From: JANOQP01 sp044227705 | GTDB lineage: Bacteria > Bacteroidota > Bacteroidia > Chitinophagales > Saprospiraceae | NCBI GenBank assembly: GCA_044227705.1 | Contig: JBGAWE010000213.1 | Span: 1 to 7,958, forward strand | Direction of reading: 5' to 3' | Length of the DNA: 7,958 nt | The notes under the pieces: model-generated | The model's database searches: none | What the model saw: only the letters and a program-made list of their open reading frames with translations | What the model was told of the DNA's origin: nothing | Shown here: piece after piece, positions 1-6,392 of the stretch | Layout of the letters: each line of letters begins with the position of its first letter | Position numbering within the stretch: position 1 is the stretch's first letter | Made by a program: the position numbers and the translations under genes

Positions 1-1
1 G

Positions 2-55
2 GTGCTGAAAGAATATTGGGGGCTGCGCCACCCGTTCACGGCGAAGGTGGATTGA
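2..55 (+). CDS. Possible C-terminal tail of an upstream gene (partial)
   Basis: Reading from base 2, seventeen sense codons end in TGA at 53-55 and give a tail ending HPFTAKVD. The codons are ordinary for this genome, and the stop lies 50 bp before the oxidoreductase start, as expected for the end of a preceding co-directional gene. The product cannot be recognised from so few residues. The frame could also be open by chance, because the oxidoreductase frame is open here too. Confidence 0.3.
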   Translation: MLKEYWGLRHPFTAKVD

Positions 56-105
56 GGCGGCGGGCTATTTTCGCCCCGATTCAAGGTCAAAAACAGCGAT
101 TCAAC

Positions 106-1260
106 ATGACAACAAGAAAACTCCGCATGGGCATGGTCGGCGGCGGCAAGGGCGCCTTCATCGGGGCCGTCCACCGCATGGCCGCCGCCATCGACGGCGA
201 GATTGAACTGGTCTGCGGCGCGTTCAGCAGCGACGCCGAGCGGTCGCGGCTATCGGGCGAGATGCTCCACCTCGACCCGAAAAGGGTCTACCCCGATTTT
301 TCAACCATGATAAAAGGGGAGAAAAAGCTCCCGGCCGACCGGCGGATGGACTTCGTGAGCATCGTCACGCCGAACCACGTCCACTTCGCCCCGGCCAAGA
401 TGGCGCTCGAGAACGGCTTCCACGTCATCTGCGACAAGCCGCTCTGCTTCAACATGAAAGAGGCCCTCGTCCTCCAAAAATTGGTCGAAAAGACCGGCCT
501 AACCTTCGCTCTAACCCACAACTACACCGGCTACCCGATGGTCAAGCAGGCCCGTTGGATGGTCAAAAACGGGATGCTCGGAAAGGTCAGAAAAGTTGTC
601 GTCGAATACCCGCAGGGCTGGCTCTCGACCCGCCTCGAAGCTTCCGACCAGAAGCAGGCCGCTTGGCGCACCGACCCGACAAAGAGCGGCCAGGCCGGCG
701 CGATGGGCGACATCGGAACCCACGCAGAGAACCTTGCCGAATACGTCACCGGCCTGAAAATCAGCGAGTTGTGCGCCGACATTTCCGCCATCGTCGAAGG
801 CCGCGCCCTCGACGACGACGGCAACGTGCTGCTCCGGTTCGTCAACGGCGCGCGCGGCGTCCTCCACGCCAGCCAGATTTGTGCGGGCGAGGAGAACAAC
901 TTGAGCATCCGGGTCTATGGCGAAAAAGGCGGCCTCGAATGGCGGCAGATGGAGCCGAACTCGCTGACCGCCCGCTGGCTCGACCGACCAGTTCAGATTT
1001 TTAGAACCGGCGGGCCGGACAACTGCCCCGAGGCCCTCGCCCATGCCCGCATCCCGGCCGGGCACCCGGAGGGCTATCTGGAGGCCTTCGCCAATGTCTA
1101 CAGGAACTTCGCCCGGACGGTCGCTGCGAAAATCGAGGGTCGCGAGCCGGACCCGCTTTTCACTGACTTTCCGAAGGTCGAGGACGGGGTCAGGGGGATG
1201 GTTTTCATCGAGAAGGTCATCGCTTCGGGGCGGTCGAAAGCGAAGTGGGTGCGGGTTTGA
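106..1260 (+). CDS. Gfo/Idh/MocA-family NAD(P)-dependent oxidoreductase
   Basis: This 384-residue protein is a cytoplasmic dehydrogenase-like enzyme of the Gfo/Idh/MocA family. These typically oxidise or reduce sugars, inositols or related polyols with NAD(P). The N-terminal Rossmann fold shows the glycine-rich loop GGGKGAFIGAVHR (12-24) and the stretch SIVTPNHVHFAPAK. The family's Glu-Lys-Pro motif appears as CDKPL (109-113), with the expected catalytic Lys at 111. The C-terminal domain carries GDIGTH (201-206), which supplies the usual active-site His, and a GHPEGYLEAFANVYRNFA block (319-336) typical of one subgroup. The frame is open from the window edge, but family similarity begins at MTTRKLRMGMVGGG, so ATG 106 is chosen, with an A-rich run upstream. 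TATTTTCG at 66-73 is one mismatch from the Bacteroidota -7 element and may be its promoter. The gene converges on dprA with 3 bp between stops. The substrate cannot be told from sequence. Confidence 0.9.
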   Translation: MTTRKLRMGMVGGGKGAFIGAVHRMAAAIDGEIELVCGAFSSDAERSRLSGEMLHLDPKRVYPDFSTMIKGEKKLPADRRMDFVSIVTPNHVHFAPAKMALENGFHVICDKPLCFNMKEALVLQKLVEKTGLTFALTHNYTGYPMVKQARWMVKNGMLGKVRKVVVEYPQGWLSTRLEASDQKQAAWRTDPTKSGQAGAMGDIGTHAENLAEYVTGLKISELCADISAIVEGRALDDDGNVLLRFVNGARGVLHASQICAGEENNLSIRVYGEKGGLEWRQMEPNSLTARWLDRPVQIFRTGGPDNCPEALAHARIPAGHPEGYLEAFANVYRNFARTVAAKIEGREPDPLFTDFPKVEDGVRGMVFIEKVIASGRSKAKWVRV

Positions 1261-1263
1261 GGT

Positions 1264-2367
1264 TCAAACCAGCTCGAACCGCTGCCCTGGCAGCCGCCCG
1301 ACCATCCCTTTCATCTCCATCTCCGAGACGACCGACACCACATCGCCCTCCGTCTGCACGCTGGAGATCATCTCGTCGATGGTCAGGTGCGGGTTTTGTC
1401 GCAGGGCATCGACGACGCGCCGCTCGTCGGGCGAGAGGTCGAAGTGCAGCGTGGCCTGCTTCCCCTTCTTTTTGCCCCCGGCCTGTTCCCAAATCATCAT
1501 ATCGGCGAGGTCTTTCGCCGACTCGATTAGGGTGGCCCGGTTCGTTTTTATCAAAGCGTTGCACCCGGCCGAGAACGTGTCGCGCACCCGTCCGGGATAG
1601 GTGAAGACCGGCCGCTGGTACTCAAAAGCAAGCGCGGCCGTGATCATCGAACCTCCGGCGGCGGCCGTCTCAACGACGACAACCGCCTCGGCCAGCCCGG
1701 CGATGATTCGGTTGCGCATCGGGAAGTTCATCCTGTCCGGCCCCGCCTCGAAAGGAAACTCGGTGAGGAGGCCGCCGTTTTCGCACATTTTCTTGGCCGT
1801 CGAACGATGGTCGTCCGGGTAAATCCGACCCAGCCCGTGACCGAGGATGCCGAACGTCGGAAGCCCTTTTTCGACCGCCGCCCGGTGCGCCGTGATGTCG
1901 ATTCCGAAGGCCAAGCCGCTGACAATGAGGCAGTTGTGTACTTTCAGTCCCTCGACAAGCTGCTCAGTGAGCTGCCGCCCGAGGTTCGTCGGCTTGCGCG
2001 TCCCGACGATGGCGACCGGGCGCGGGTGGTTCAAGAGCCGCGTGTCGCTTCCCGTGAAAAAAAGGAGGGCCGGTGCGCTGTGGATGTTGAGCAGCCGCTG
2101 CGGGTATTCGTCGTCGAGAAAGAAAATGGGTTCGATCTCAGCCTGCTCGATGAGCTGCATCTCGCGCTCGGCGAGGCGGAGGCCCTCTCCGCCGAGTATG
2201 TTCTCCGCGATGGTCGGGCCGATGCCGTCGATGGCGGTGAGGGCTTTTTTCGAGGTGTGGAAAACCTCGTTGACGCCGCCGCAATGGGCGACGAGCTGGC
2301 GGATGTTGACAGGGCCGAGGAGCGGCGTCCGGGCGAGGGCGATTCGGTGGAAAGTGTCTGGGTGCAT
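1264..2367 (-). CDS. dprA: DNA processing protein DprA (DNA-protecting protein A)
   Basis: DprA binds incoming single-stranded DNA in the cytoplasm during natural transformation, shields it from nucleases and loads RecA. It is also widespread in bacteria not known to be competent. The 367-residue product has the full domain order: an N-terminal helix-hairpin-helix part with DGIGPTIAENIL (47-58), a Rossmann-like DprA core, and a C-terminal winged helix (about 309-367). Core motifs are VGTRKPTNLGR (121-131), VSGLAFGIDITAHRAA (149-164), GHGLGRIYPDDH (176-187), FPMRNRIIAGLA (215-226) and ETAAAGGSMITAA (233-245). The Asp usual after GHGL is Gly here. The frame is open 92 codons further upstream, but those codons cover the divergent intergenic region and look non-coding. 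MHPDTFHRIALARTPLLGP is a typical DprA start. The 112-bp gap to the divergent SH3 gene must hold its promoter, but I see no clear TAnnTTTG on this strand. Confidence 0.96.
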   Translation of the reverse strand: MHPDTFHRIALARTPLLGPVNIRQLVAHCGGVNEVFHTSKKALTAIDGIGPTIAENILGGEGLRLAEREMQLIEQAEIEPIFFLDDEYPQRLLNIHSAPALLFFTGSDTRLLNHPRPVAIVGTRKPTNLGRQLTEQLVEGLKVHNCLIVSGLAFGIDITAHRAAVEKGLPTFGILGHGLGRIYPDDHRSTAKKMCENGGLLTEFPFEAGPDRMNFPMRNRIIAGLAEAVVVVETAAAGGSMITAALAFEYQRPVFTYPGRVRDTFSAGCNALIKTNRATLIESAKDLADMMIWEQAGGKKKGKQATLHFDLSPDERRVVDALRQNPHLTIDEMISSVQTEGDVVSVVSEMEMKGMVGRLPGQRFELV

Positions 2368-2444
2368 CGGCGGGGGAGCTTGCGATTGTCTTGTTTTGGA
2401 AAAGCCGTTGGCCCCAACATTCGTCGCGCAGACCCCGGTTTTTC

Positions 2445-2452
2445 TACCTTTG
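2445..2452 (+). promoter_or_regulatory. Bacteroidota -7 element (TAnnTTTG) upstream of the SH3-domain gene
   Basis: TACCTTTG matches the Bacteroidota primary-sigma -7 consensus TAnnTTTG exactly. It lies 27 bp before the ATG at 2480, in the divergent gap with dprA, and would place transcription initiation near 2457-2460 with a short A-rich leader. No clear TTTG sits at the usual -33 spacing; ATTCG at 2419-2423 is the nearest weak candidate. Confidence 0.65.
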
Positions 2453-2479
2453 GCGGTGAAATTAAAACCACCCGCAAAA

Positions 2480-3118
2480 ATGAGCCAGCGCGTGATGCCC
2501 AAAATTGAGACCATCGTCATCGCCGTCTTTTGCTTCGCCGTCGTCATGTGGGCGTGGTCGAAATGTTCGGCGAAAAAGGCCGAGCTAGCCTCCCGACGCG
2601 CCGACGAGGAGGAGGTCGACCAGCCCCGCCAGCGGCGCGACACAGTGCGCGTCGTGCAGCCGCAACCGGTTGTCGTGCAGCAGCCGGTGCCGGTCCAGCC
2701 GCAGACGGTCGGCGGGTATCCCGTCCAGCGGCCCGGCTCCGCCCAGGGGCAACCGGCACCGCAACAAGCTGCGCCGCAGGGAGGTCAACAGGCTTCCCAG
2801 CCGGTTCAAAACCAGGCACAGCCGCGCCCGCCGCAGACCGTCGTCGAGAGCCGGACGACGCTTTATTCAACCGTCGACGGGTTGAAAGTCCGGAGCGAGC
2901 CGGGGGTGAAAGGGAAGTCCGTCGACAAGCTCAAGCTCTATGAGGACGTGACCTTTCTCAACCAAAAAACCGATTGGGAGGAAGAGCTTTCCCTCGCCTA
3001 CAACCTGCCCGCCGTGAAAGACCACTGGGTCAAAATCCGAACGAAGCGCGGGCGCGAGGGCTGGGTCTTCGGGGCGGGCGTCCATTATTACAAGGTGAAG
3101 GCGGGAGAGAAGCGGTGA
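2480..3118 (+). CDS. Membrane-anchored Pro/Gln-rich protein with C-terminal SH3-like domain
   Basis: This 212-residue protein has three visible parts. Residues 11-27 (TIVIAVFCFAVVMWAWS) form one hydrophobic segment that should act as an uncleaved signal anchor. Residues 30-125 form a low-complexity linker, charged at first and then rich in Pro, Gln and Val, suited to spanning part of the periplasm. Residues 126-205 resemble a bacterial SH3 (SH3b/YgiM-like) domain: LYSTVDGLKVRSEPG matches the usual start 'vta..LNVRsgPs', and HWVKIRTKRGREGWVFG matches the closing strand 'WvkV....G..GWV'. Such domains often bind cell-wall or protein ligands, but no function is known for this protein. The start at 2480 follows CAAAA and fits the promoter at 2445. 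ATG 2495 (MPKIETIVI) is an in-frame alternative giving 207 residues. The frame extends far upstream only as the antisense shadow of dprA. Confidence 0.8.
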   Translation: MSQRVMPKIETIVIAVFCFAVVMWAWSKCSAKKAELASRRADEEEVDQPRQRRDTVRVVQPQPVVVQQPVPVQPQTVGGYPVQRPGSAQGQPAPQQAAPQGGQQASQPVQNQAQPRPPQTVVESRTTLYSTVDGLKVRSEPGVKGKSVDKLKLYEDVTFLNQKTDWEEELSLAYNLPAVKDHWVKIRTKRGREGWVFGAGVHYYKVKAGEKR

Positions 3119-3169
3119 GTTTTTGAACCACAGCGGCCGGGGCAGGTTTTGACGGGAAATCGCGGGGCT

Positions 3170-3194
3170 GGGCGTTCCTTCGCCCTCTCTTTTT
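3170..3194 (+). terminator. Possible intrinsic terminator after the SH3-domain gene
   Basis: GGGCG (3170-3174) and CGCCC (3181-3185) form a perfect 5-bp G+C stem around the loop TTCCTT, followed by a T-rich tract with five consecutive T at 3190-3194. The stem is short and sits 52 bp after the stop codon, so the call is tentative. Confidence 0.35.
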
Positions 3195-3217
3195 CCTCTG
3201 ATTTCAATCGTTTTTGA

Positions 3218-3895
3218 ATGAAAAACCTGTTTGTCCTCCTCGCCCTCCTGGCGGCCATCTCCTGCAAAAACAACAACTCCGCCTCCGCCCCCGCCGACGA
3301 AAAGGCCGCTGAAAAAACCGCAGCCGCCCCGGCAAAAAAGTCCATCGTCTTCTTCGGCAACAGCCTCACAGCCGCATACGGCCTCTCGCCCGACCAGGGT
3401 TTCCCGCACCTGATTCAGAAAAAACTCGACAGCCTCGGCCTCACCTTCCGAGTGACCGACGCGGGCGTGAGCGGCAACACGACCGCCGATGGAAAGGGCC
3501 GCATCGACTGGGTCTTGCAGCAGCCGGTCGATGTTTTCATCCTCGAACTGGGCGGCAACGACGCGCTGCGCGGCCTGCCGGTCGAGGCGGCGAAGGCCAA
3601 CCTTCAATCGATCCTGACTTCTGTGAAAACGAAATACCCGGCGGCCAAGCTCGTCCTCGCCGGGATGCAGGCCCCGCCCAACCTCGGGAAGAAGTACGCC
3701 GGGGACTTTGCCAAAATTTACCCCGATTTGGCGCGGGAGAACGGGTGCGCGCTCGTGCCTTTTCTGTTGGAAAACGTCGGCGGCGAGGTCGATTTGAACC
3801 AGAAGGACGGCATCCATCCGACGGCGGCGGGGCACAAAATCGTGGCGGAGAACGTGTGGCGGGTTTTGCGGCCGCTGGTTTTGGAAAATCGCTAA
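3218..3895 (+). CDS. SGNH/GDSL-family esterase lipoprotein (arylesterase, TesA-like)
   Basis: This 225-residue protein is a predicted exported lipid-anchored esterase of the SGNH hydrolase superfamily, closest in layout to E. coli TesA (thioesterase I/protease I/lysophospholipase L1) and bacterial arylesterases. A lipoprotein signal ends at Cys16 (LLALLAAIS|C), followed by an Ala/Lys-rich linker to about residue 41. Catalytic blocks are all present: block I FFGNSLTAAYGL with nucleophile Ser49, block II with oxyanion Gly86 (AGVSGNT), block III GGND with Asn114, and block V DGIHPT with Asp197 and His200. Block I has Asn in place of the usual Asp of GDSL, a non-catalytic position. GMQAPPNLGKKY parallels the TesA 'ipanyG..Y' segment. 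The ATG is fixed by the signal peptide. There is no Shine-Dalgarno and no exact TAnnTTTG upstream. The natural ester substrate is unknown. The gene ends in TAA, and readthrough downstream would not look coding. Confidence 0.92.
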   Translation: MKNLFVLLALLAAISCKNNNSASAPADEKAAEKTAAAPAKKSIVFFGNSLTAAYGLSPDQGFPHLIQKKLDSLGLTFRVTDAGVSGNTTADGKGRIDWVLQQPVDVFILELGGNDALRGLPVEAAKANLQSILTSVKTKYPAAKLVLAGMQAPPNLGKKYAGDFAKIYPDLARENGCALVPFLLENVGGEVDLNQKDGIHPTAAGHKIVAENVWRVLRPLVLENR

Positions 3896-3909
3896 AAGAG
3901 CCGCCCGTC

Positions 3910-4003
3910 TGTCAAAAAGTCAACTGCCGCTCGACAAAAACCAACCATTTCTGCCATTTTGACAAAAACGAAAGCCTGCCACCCGTTGGCCGGGCTTTTG
4001 ACA
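3910..4003 (+). repeat. Short repeated words (TTTTGACA / GACAAAAAC) between the esterase gene and secA
   Basis: TTTTGACA occurs at 3957-3964 and 3996-4003, with start positions 39 bp apart. Its inverted copy TGTCAAAA is at 3910-3917. GACAAAAAC occurs at 3933-3941 and 3961-3969. These are the main A/T-rich words in this otherwise G+C-rich gap. They could be -33-type promoter elements, a protein-binding site array or chance. Confidence 0.4.
3971..3999 (+). terminator. Likely intrinsic terminator after the esterase gene
   Basis: AAAGCCTGCCA (3971-3981) pairs with TGGCCGGGCTTT (3987-3998) around a CCCGT loop, giving ten base pairs interrupted by a small internal loop (T3977 against C3991-G3992), then TTTT. 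It lies 75 bp after the esterase stop. The reverse strand also shows a T-rich run after the stem, so it could work in both directions. Its 3' edge touches the putative -33 region of the secA promoter. Confidence 0.5.
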
Positions 4004-4024
4004 TTCGGCGGCGGGGCGGATTTC

Positions 4025-4032
4025 TACTTTTG
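4025..4032 (+). promoter_or_regulatory. Bacteroidota -7 element (TAnnTTTG) upstream of secA
   Basis: TACTTTTG matches the TAnnTTTG consensus exactly, 92 bp before the secA ATG. TTTTGAC at 3996-4002 is a possible -33 element, with TTG ending 24 bp upstream, slightly wider than the usual 17-23 bp. Initiation near 4037-4040 would give a leader of about 85 nt. Confidence 0.65.
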
Positions 4033-4059
4033 CCCGCCGCTCGCTGGTGGATATTCGTG

Positions 4060-4074
4060 GTGACTTCGAGTCAC
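4060..4074 (+). promoter_or_regulatory. Hairpin in the predicted secA 5' leader
   Basis: GTGACT (4060-4065) and AGTCAC (4069-4074) form a perfect 6-bp stem with loop TCG, about 20 nt into the predicted leader and 50 nt before the start codon. No U-tract follows, so it is not a terminator. A role in mRNA stability or translational control is only a guess. Confidence 0.35.
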
Positions 4075-4124
4075 GCCGAGAATTTTCCCGACCGGCCATT
4101 CCAACCATCCAAAACAGCAAATTC

Positions 4125-6371
4125 ATGGCATCCTTCGCCGGTCTCCTCAAAAACGTCTTCGGCCTGAAATCCAAACAGGAGAAGGACAACGAAATCTACT
4201 CGCCCATCATCGACGCCGTCAATGCGGAGTTTGCGAAGCTGGGTGCCCTTTCCAACGACGAGCTGCGGGGGAAGACCCTCGAGTTCCGCGCCCGCATCGC
4301 CGACTACCTCTCCAAAATCGACGCGGAAATCGAGCAGGTCAACTCGGAGGCCATCGCCACCGAGGACATCCATGAAAAGGAGGCCCTGTTCAAAGAGGTC
4401 GACGAACTGAAAAAGAACCGCGACAGCGCCCTCGAGGAAATCCTCAACGACCTCATGCCCGAGGCTTTCGCCGTGATGAAAGAGACGGCGCGGCGTTTTG
4501 CCGAGCAGGACGAAATCGTCGTCACTGCCACCGACCACGACCGGCGGCTGGCCGCGATTTCCAACAAAACCTACATCCGCATCGACGGCGAGAACGCCAT
4601 CTTCCAGACAAAATGGAAGGCGGCCGGCGGCGACGTCAACTGGAACATGGTCCACTACGACGTGCAGCTCATCGGCGGCTCGGTGCTGCACAGCGGCAAG
4701 ATTGCCGAGATGGCGACGGGCGAGGGGAAGACGCTCGTGGCCACCTTGCCCGCCTACCTCAACGGCCTTTCGGGCGAGGGCGTCCACATCGTCACGGTCA
4801 ACAATTATCTCGCCCTGCGCGACTCGGAATGGGTCGGGCCGGTGCACGAGTTCCTCCTGTTGACCGTCGATTGCATCGACAAATACAAGCCGCACTCGCC
4901 GGAGCGCATCGCCGCCTACCGCTGCGACATCACCTACGGGACGAACGCCGAGTTCGGCTTCGACTATTTGAGGGACAACATGGTTGTCTCGCCCGAGGAG
5001 CTTGTCCAGCGGAAACACCATTACGCGATGGTCGACGAGGTCGACAGCATCCTCATCGACGACGCGCGCACGCCGCTCATCATCAGCGGGCCGGTGGCTC
5101 GCGGGGCGGAGGACGAGGAGTTCATGGAGCTGCGGCCGCACGTCGAGAACCTTTTCAATGCACAGAAAAAACTGGCCACCGAGTTCCTCACCGAGGCACG
5201 CCGATTGGTCGAACAGGGCAAGCTCGGCAACGACGAGGGACAGGCTGGCATGGCCTTGCTCCGCAGCTATCGGGCCGTGCCGAAGAACCGTGCGCTCATC
5301 AAGTTCTTGAGCGAGGAGGGCATCAAAATCATGCTCCAAAAAGCGGAAAACCAGTACATGCAGGAGAACTCGCGCAACATGCACCTCGTCGACGCGCCGC
5401 TCCTTTTCACCATCGACGAGAAAAACCGGCAGGTCGAATTGACCGACAAGGGCGTCGAGCTGATGTCGCAGCACAACAACGACCACTCGTTTTTCATCCT
5501 CCCCGACATCTCGATGGAGATGGTCGCCATCGACACCGACCCGGATTTGACGGCGGCCGAGAAGAGCGAGAAGCGGGCCGCGCTCGCCGCCGATTTCTCG
5601 GTGAAAAGCCGCCGCCTGCACTCGGTCGCGCAGCTTTTGAAGGCATACACCCTTTTTGAAATCAACGAGGAGTACATCGTCGTCGACGGCGAGGTGAAGA
5701 TCGTGGACGAGCAGACGGGCCGCGTCATGGAGGGCCGCCGCTACTCGGACGGCCTGCACCAGGCCATCGAGGCGAAGGAAAACGTCAAGGTGGGCGAGAC
5801 GACGCAGACCTACGCGACCGTGACCCTCCAAAACTACTTCCGCATGTACCACAAACTGGCGGGCATGACCGGCACGGCCGAGACGGAGGCGAAGGAGCTT
5901 TGGGACATCTACAAGCTCGACGTCGTGGTCATCCCGACCAACCGGCCCATCACGCGGAAAGACCTCGACGACCTCGTTTTCAAAACGGAAAGGGAGAAGC
6001 TGAACGCCGTCGCCGCCGAAATCGGGAAGCTGCGCGAGGCGGGGCGGCCGGTTCTTGTCGGCACGTCGACGGTCGAGGATTCTGAAAAATTGAGCCGCCT
6101 TTTAAAACTGCGCGGCGTCGAGCACGACGTTCTCAACGCGAAGCAGCACCAGCGCGAGGCCGAAATCGTGGCCAACGCCGGGCAGGCCGGGCGCGTGACG
6201 ATTTCAACCAACATGGCCGGTCGCGGCACCGACATCAAGCTCGGGCCGGGCGTGAAAGAGGCGGGCGGCCTCGCCATCGTCGGCACTGTCCGGCACGAGA
6301 GCCGCCGCGTCGACAGGCAGCTTCGCGGCCGCGCCGGGCGGCAGGGCGACCCGGGGACTTCGCAGTTTTAA
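4125..6371 (+). CDS. secA: Preprotein translocase ATPase SecA, N-terminal part ended by an in-frame TAA
   Basis: SecA is the cytoplasmic motor that pushes preproteins through SecYEG by ATP hydrolysis. This part is 748 residues and ends at an in-frame TAA. It contains NBD1 with Walker A MATGEGKT (196-203) and Walker B VDEVDS (from 303), the DYLRDNM motif, the preprotein cross-linking region, and NBD2 through helicase motif VI RGRAGRQGDPG (734-744). A Glu/Lys-rich N-terminal insertion (about residues 68-100) is typical of long Bacteroidota SecAs. ATG 4125 (MASFAGLLKNVFG) matches family starts; a GTG 26 codons upstream lies in the leader. Two normally near-invariant sites differ: NDYLA reads NNYLA and GTERHESRR reads GTVRHESRR. 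The coding frame resumes directly after the stop, so this is one interrupted gene. Alone, this part lacks the scaffold, wing and zinc domains and should not translocate. Confidence 0.93.
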   Translation: MASFAGLLKNVFGLKSKQEKDNEIYSPIIDAVNAEFAKLGALSNDELRGKTLEFRARIADYLSKIDAEIEQVNSEAIATEDIHEKEALFKEVDELKKNRDSALEEILNDLMPEAFAVMKETARRFAEQDEIVVTATDHDRRLAAISNKTYIRIDGENAIFQTKWKAAGGDVNWNMVHYDVQLIGGSVLHSGKIAEMATGEGKTLVATLPAYLNGLSGEGVHIVTVNNYLALRDSEWVGPVHEFLLLTVDCIDKYKPHSPERIAAYRCDITYGTNAEFGFDYLRDNMVVSPEELVQRKHHYAMVDEVDSILIDDARTPLIISGPVARGAEDEEFMELRPHVENLFNAQKKLATEFLTEARRLVEQGKLGNDEGQAGMALLRSYRAVPKNRALIKFLSEEGIKIMLQKAENQYMQENSRNMHLVDAPLLFTIDEKNRQVELTDKGVELMSQHNNDHSFFILPDISMEMVAIDTDPDLTAAEKSEKRAALAADFSVKSRRLHSVAQLLKAYTLFEINEEYIVVDGEVKIVDEQTGRVMEGRRYSDGLHQAIEAKENVKVGETTQTYATVTLQNYFRMYHKLAGMTGTAETEAKELWDIYKLDVVVIPTNRPITRKDLDDLVFKTEREKLNAVAAEIGKLREAGRPVLVGTSTVEDSEKLSRLLKLRGVEHDVLNAKQHQREAEIVANAGQAGRVTISTNMAGRGTDIKLGPGVKEAGGLAIVGTVRHESRRVDRQLRGRAGRQGDPGTSQF
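6369..6371 (+). other. In-frame TAA nonsense codon inside secA
   Basis: The local reading is GDPGTSQF, TAA, FSLEDSLMRLF, with the same frame on both sides. The family usually reads SQFYvSLED or SQFFvSLED here, so the stop most simply replaces a Tyr codon (TAC or TAT) by one third-position substitution. A single-base indel is excluded because the frame is unchanged. Numbered from ATG 4125 this is codon 749. Confidence 0.95.
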
Positions 6372-6392
6372 TTCTCGCTCGAAGACTCGCTG

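Noticed and set aside
16..105. N-terminal extension of the oxidoreductase from TTG 16
   Set aside because: The extra 30 residues do not resemble the family, and they overlap the stop of the possible upstream gene. The Rossmann start fits ATG 106.
2368..2643. Extension of dprA by 92 codons upstream
   Set aside because: It would cover the divergent promoter and the start of the SH3 gene. DprA homology begins at MHPDTF.
4071..5852. Very long minus-strand open frame (593 codons) opposite secA
   Set aside because: It mirrors secA codon for codon in a G+C-rich gene, has a Val/Asp/Leu/Arg-biased composition and no recognisable motif. It is an antisense shadow.
6369..6371. TAA reassigned to a sense codon genome-wide
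   Set aside because: The esterase gene ends at TAA 3893-3895 where the family ends, and readthrough there gives non-coding sequence. No other in-frame TAA occurs in the genes of this window.
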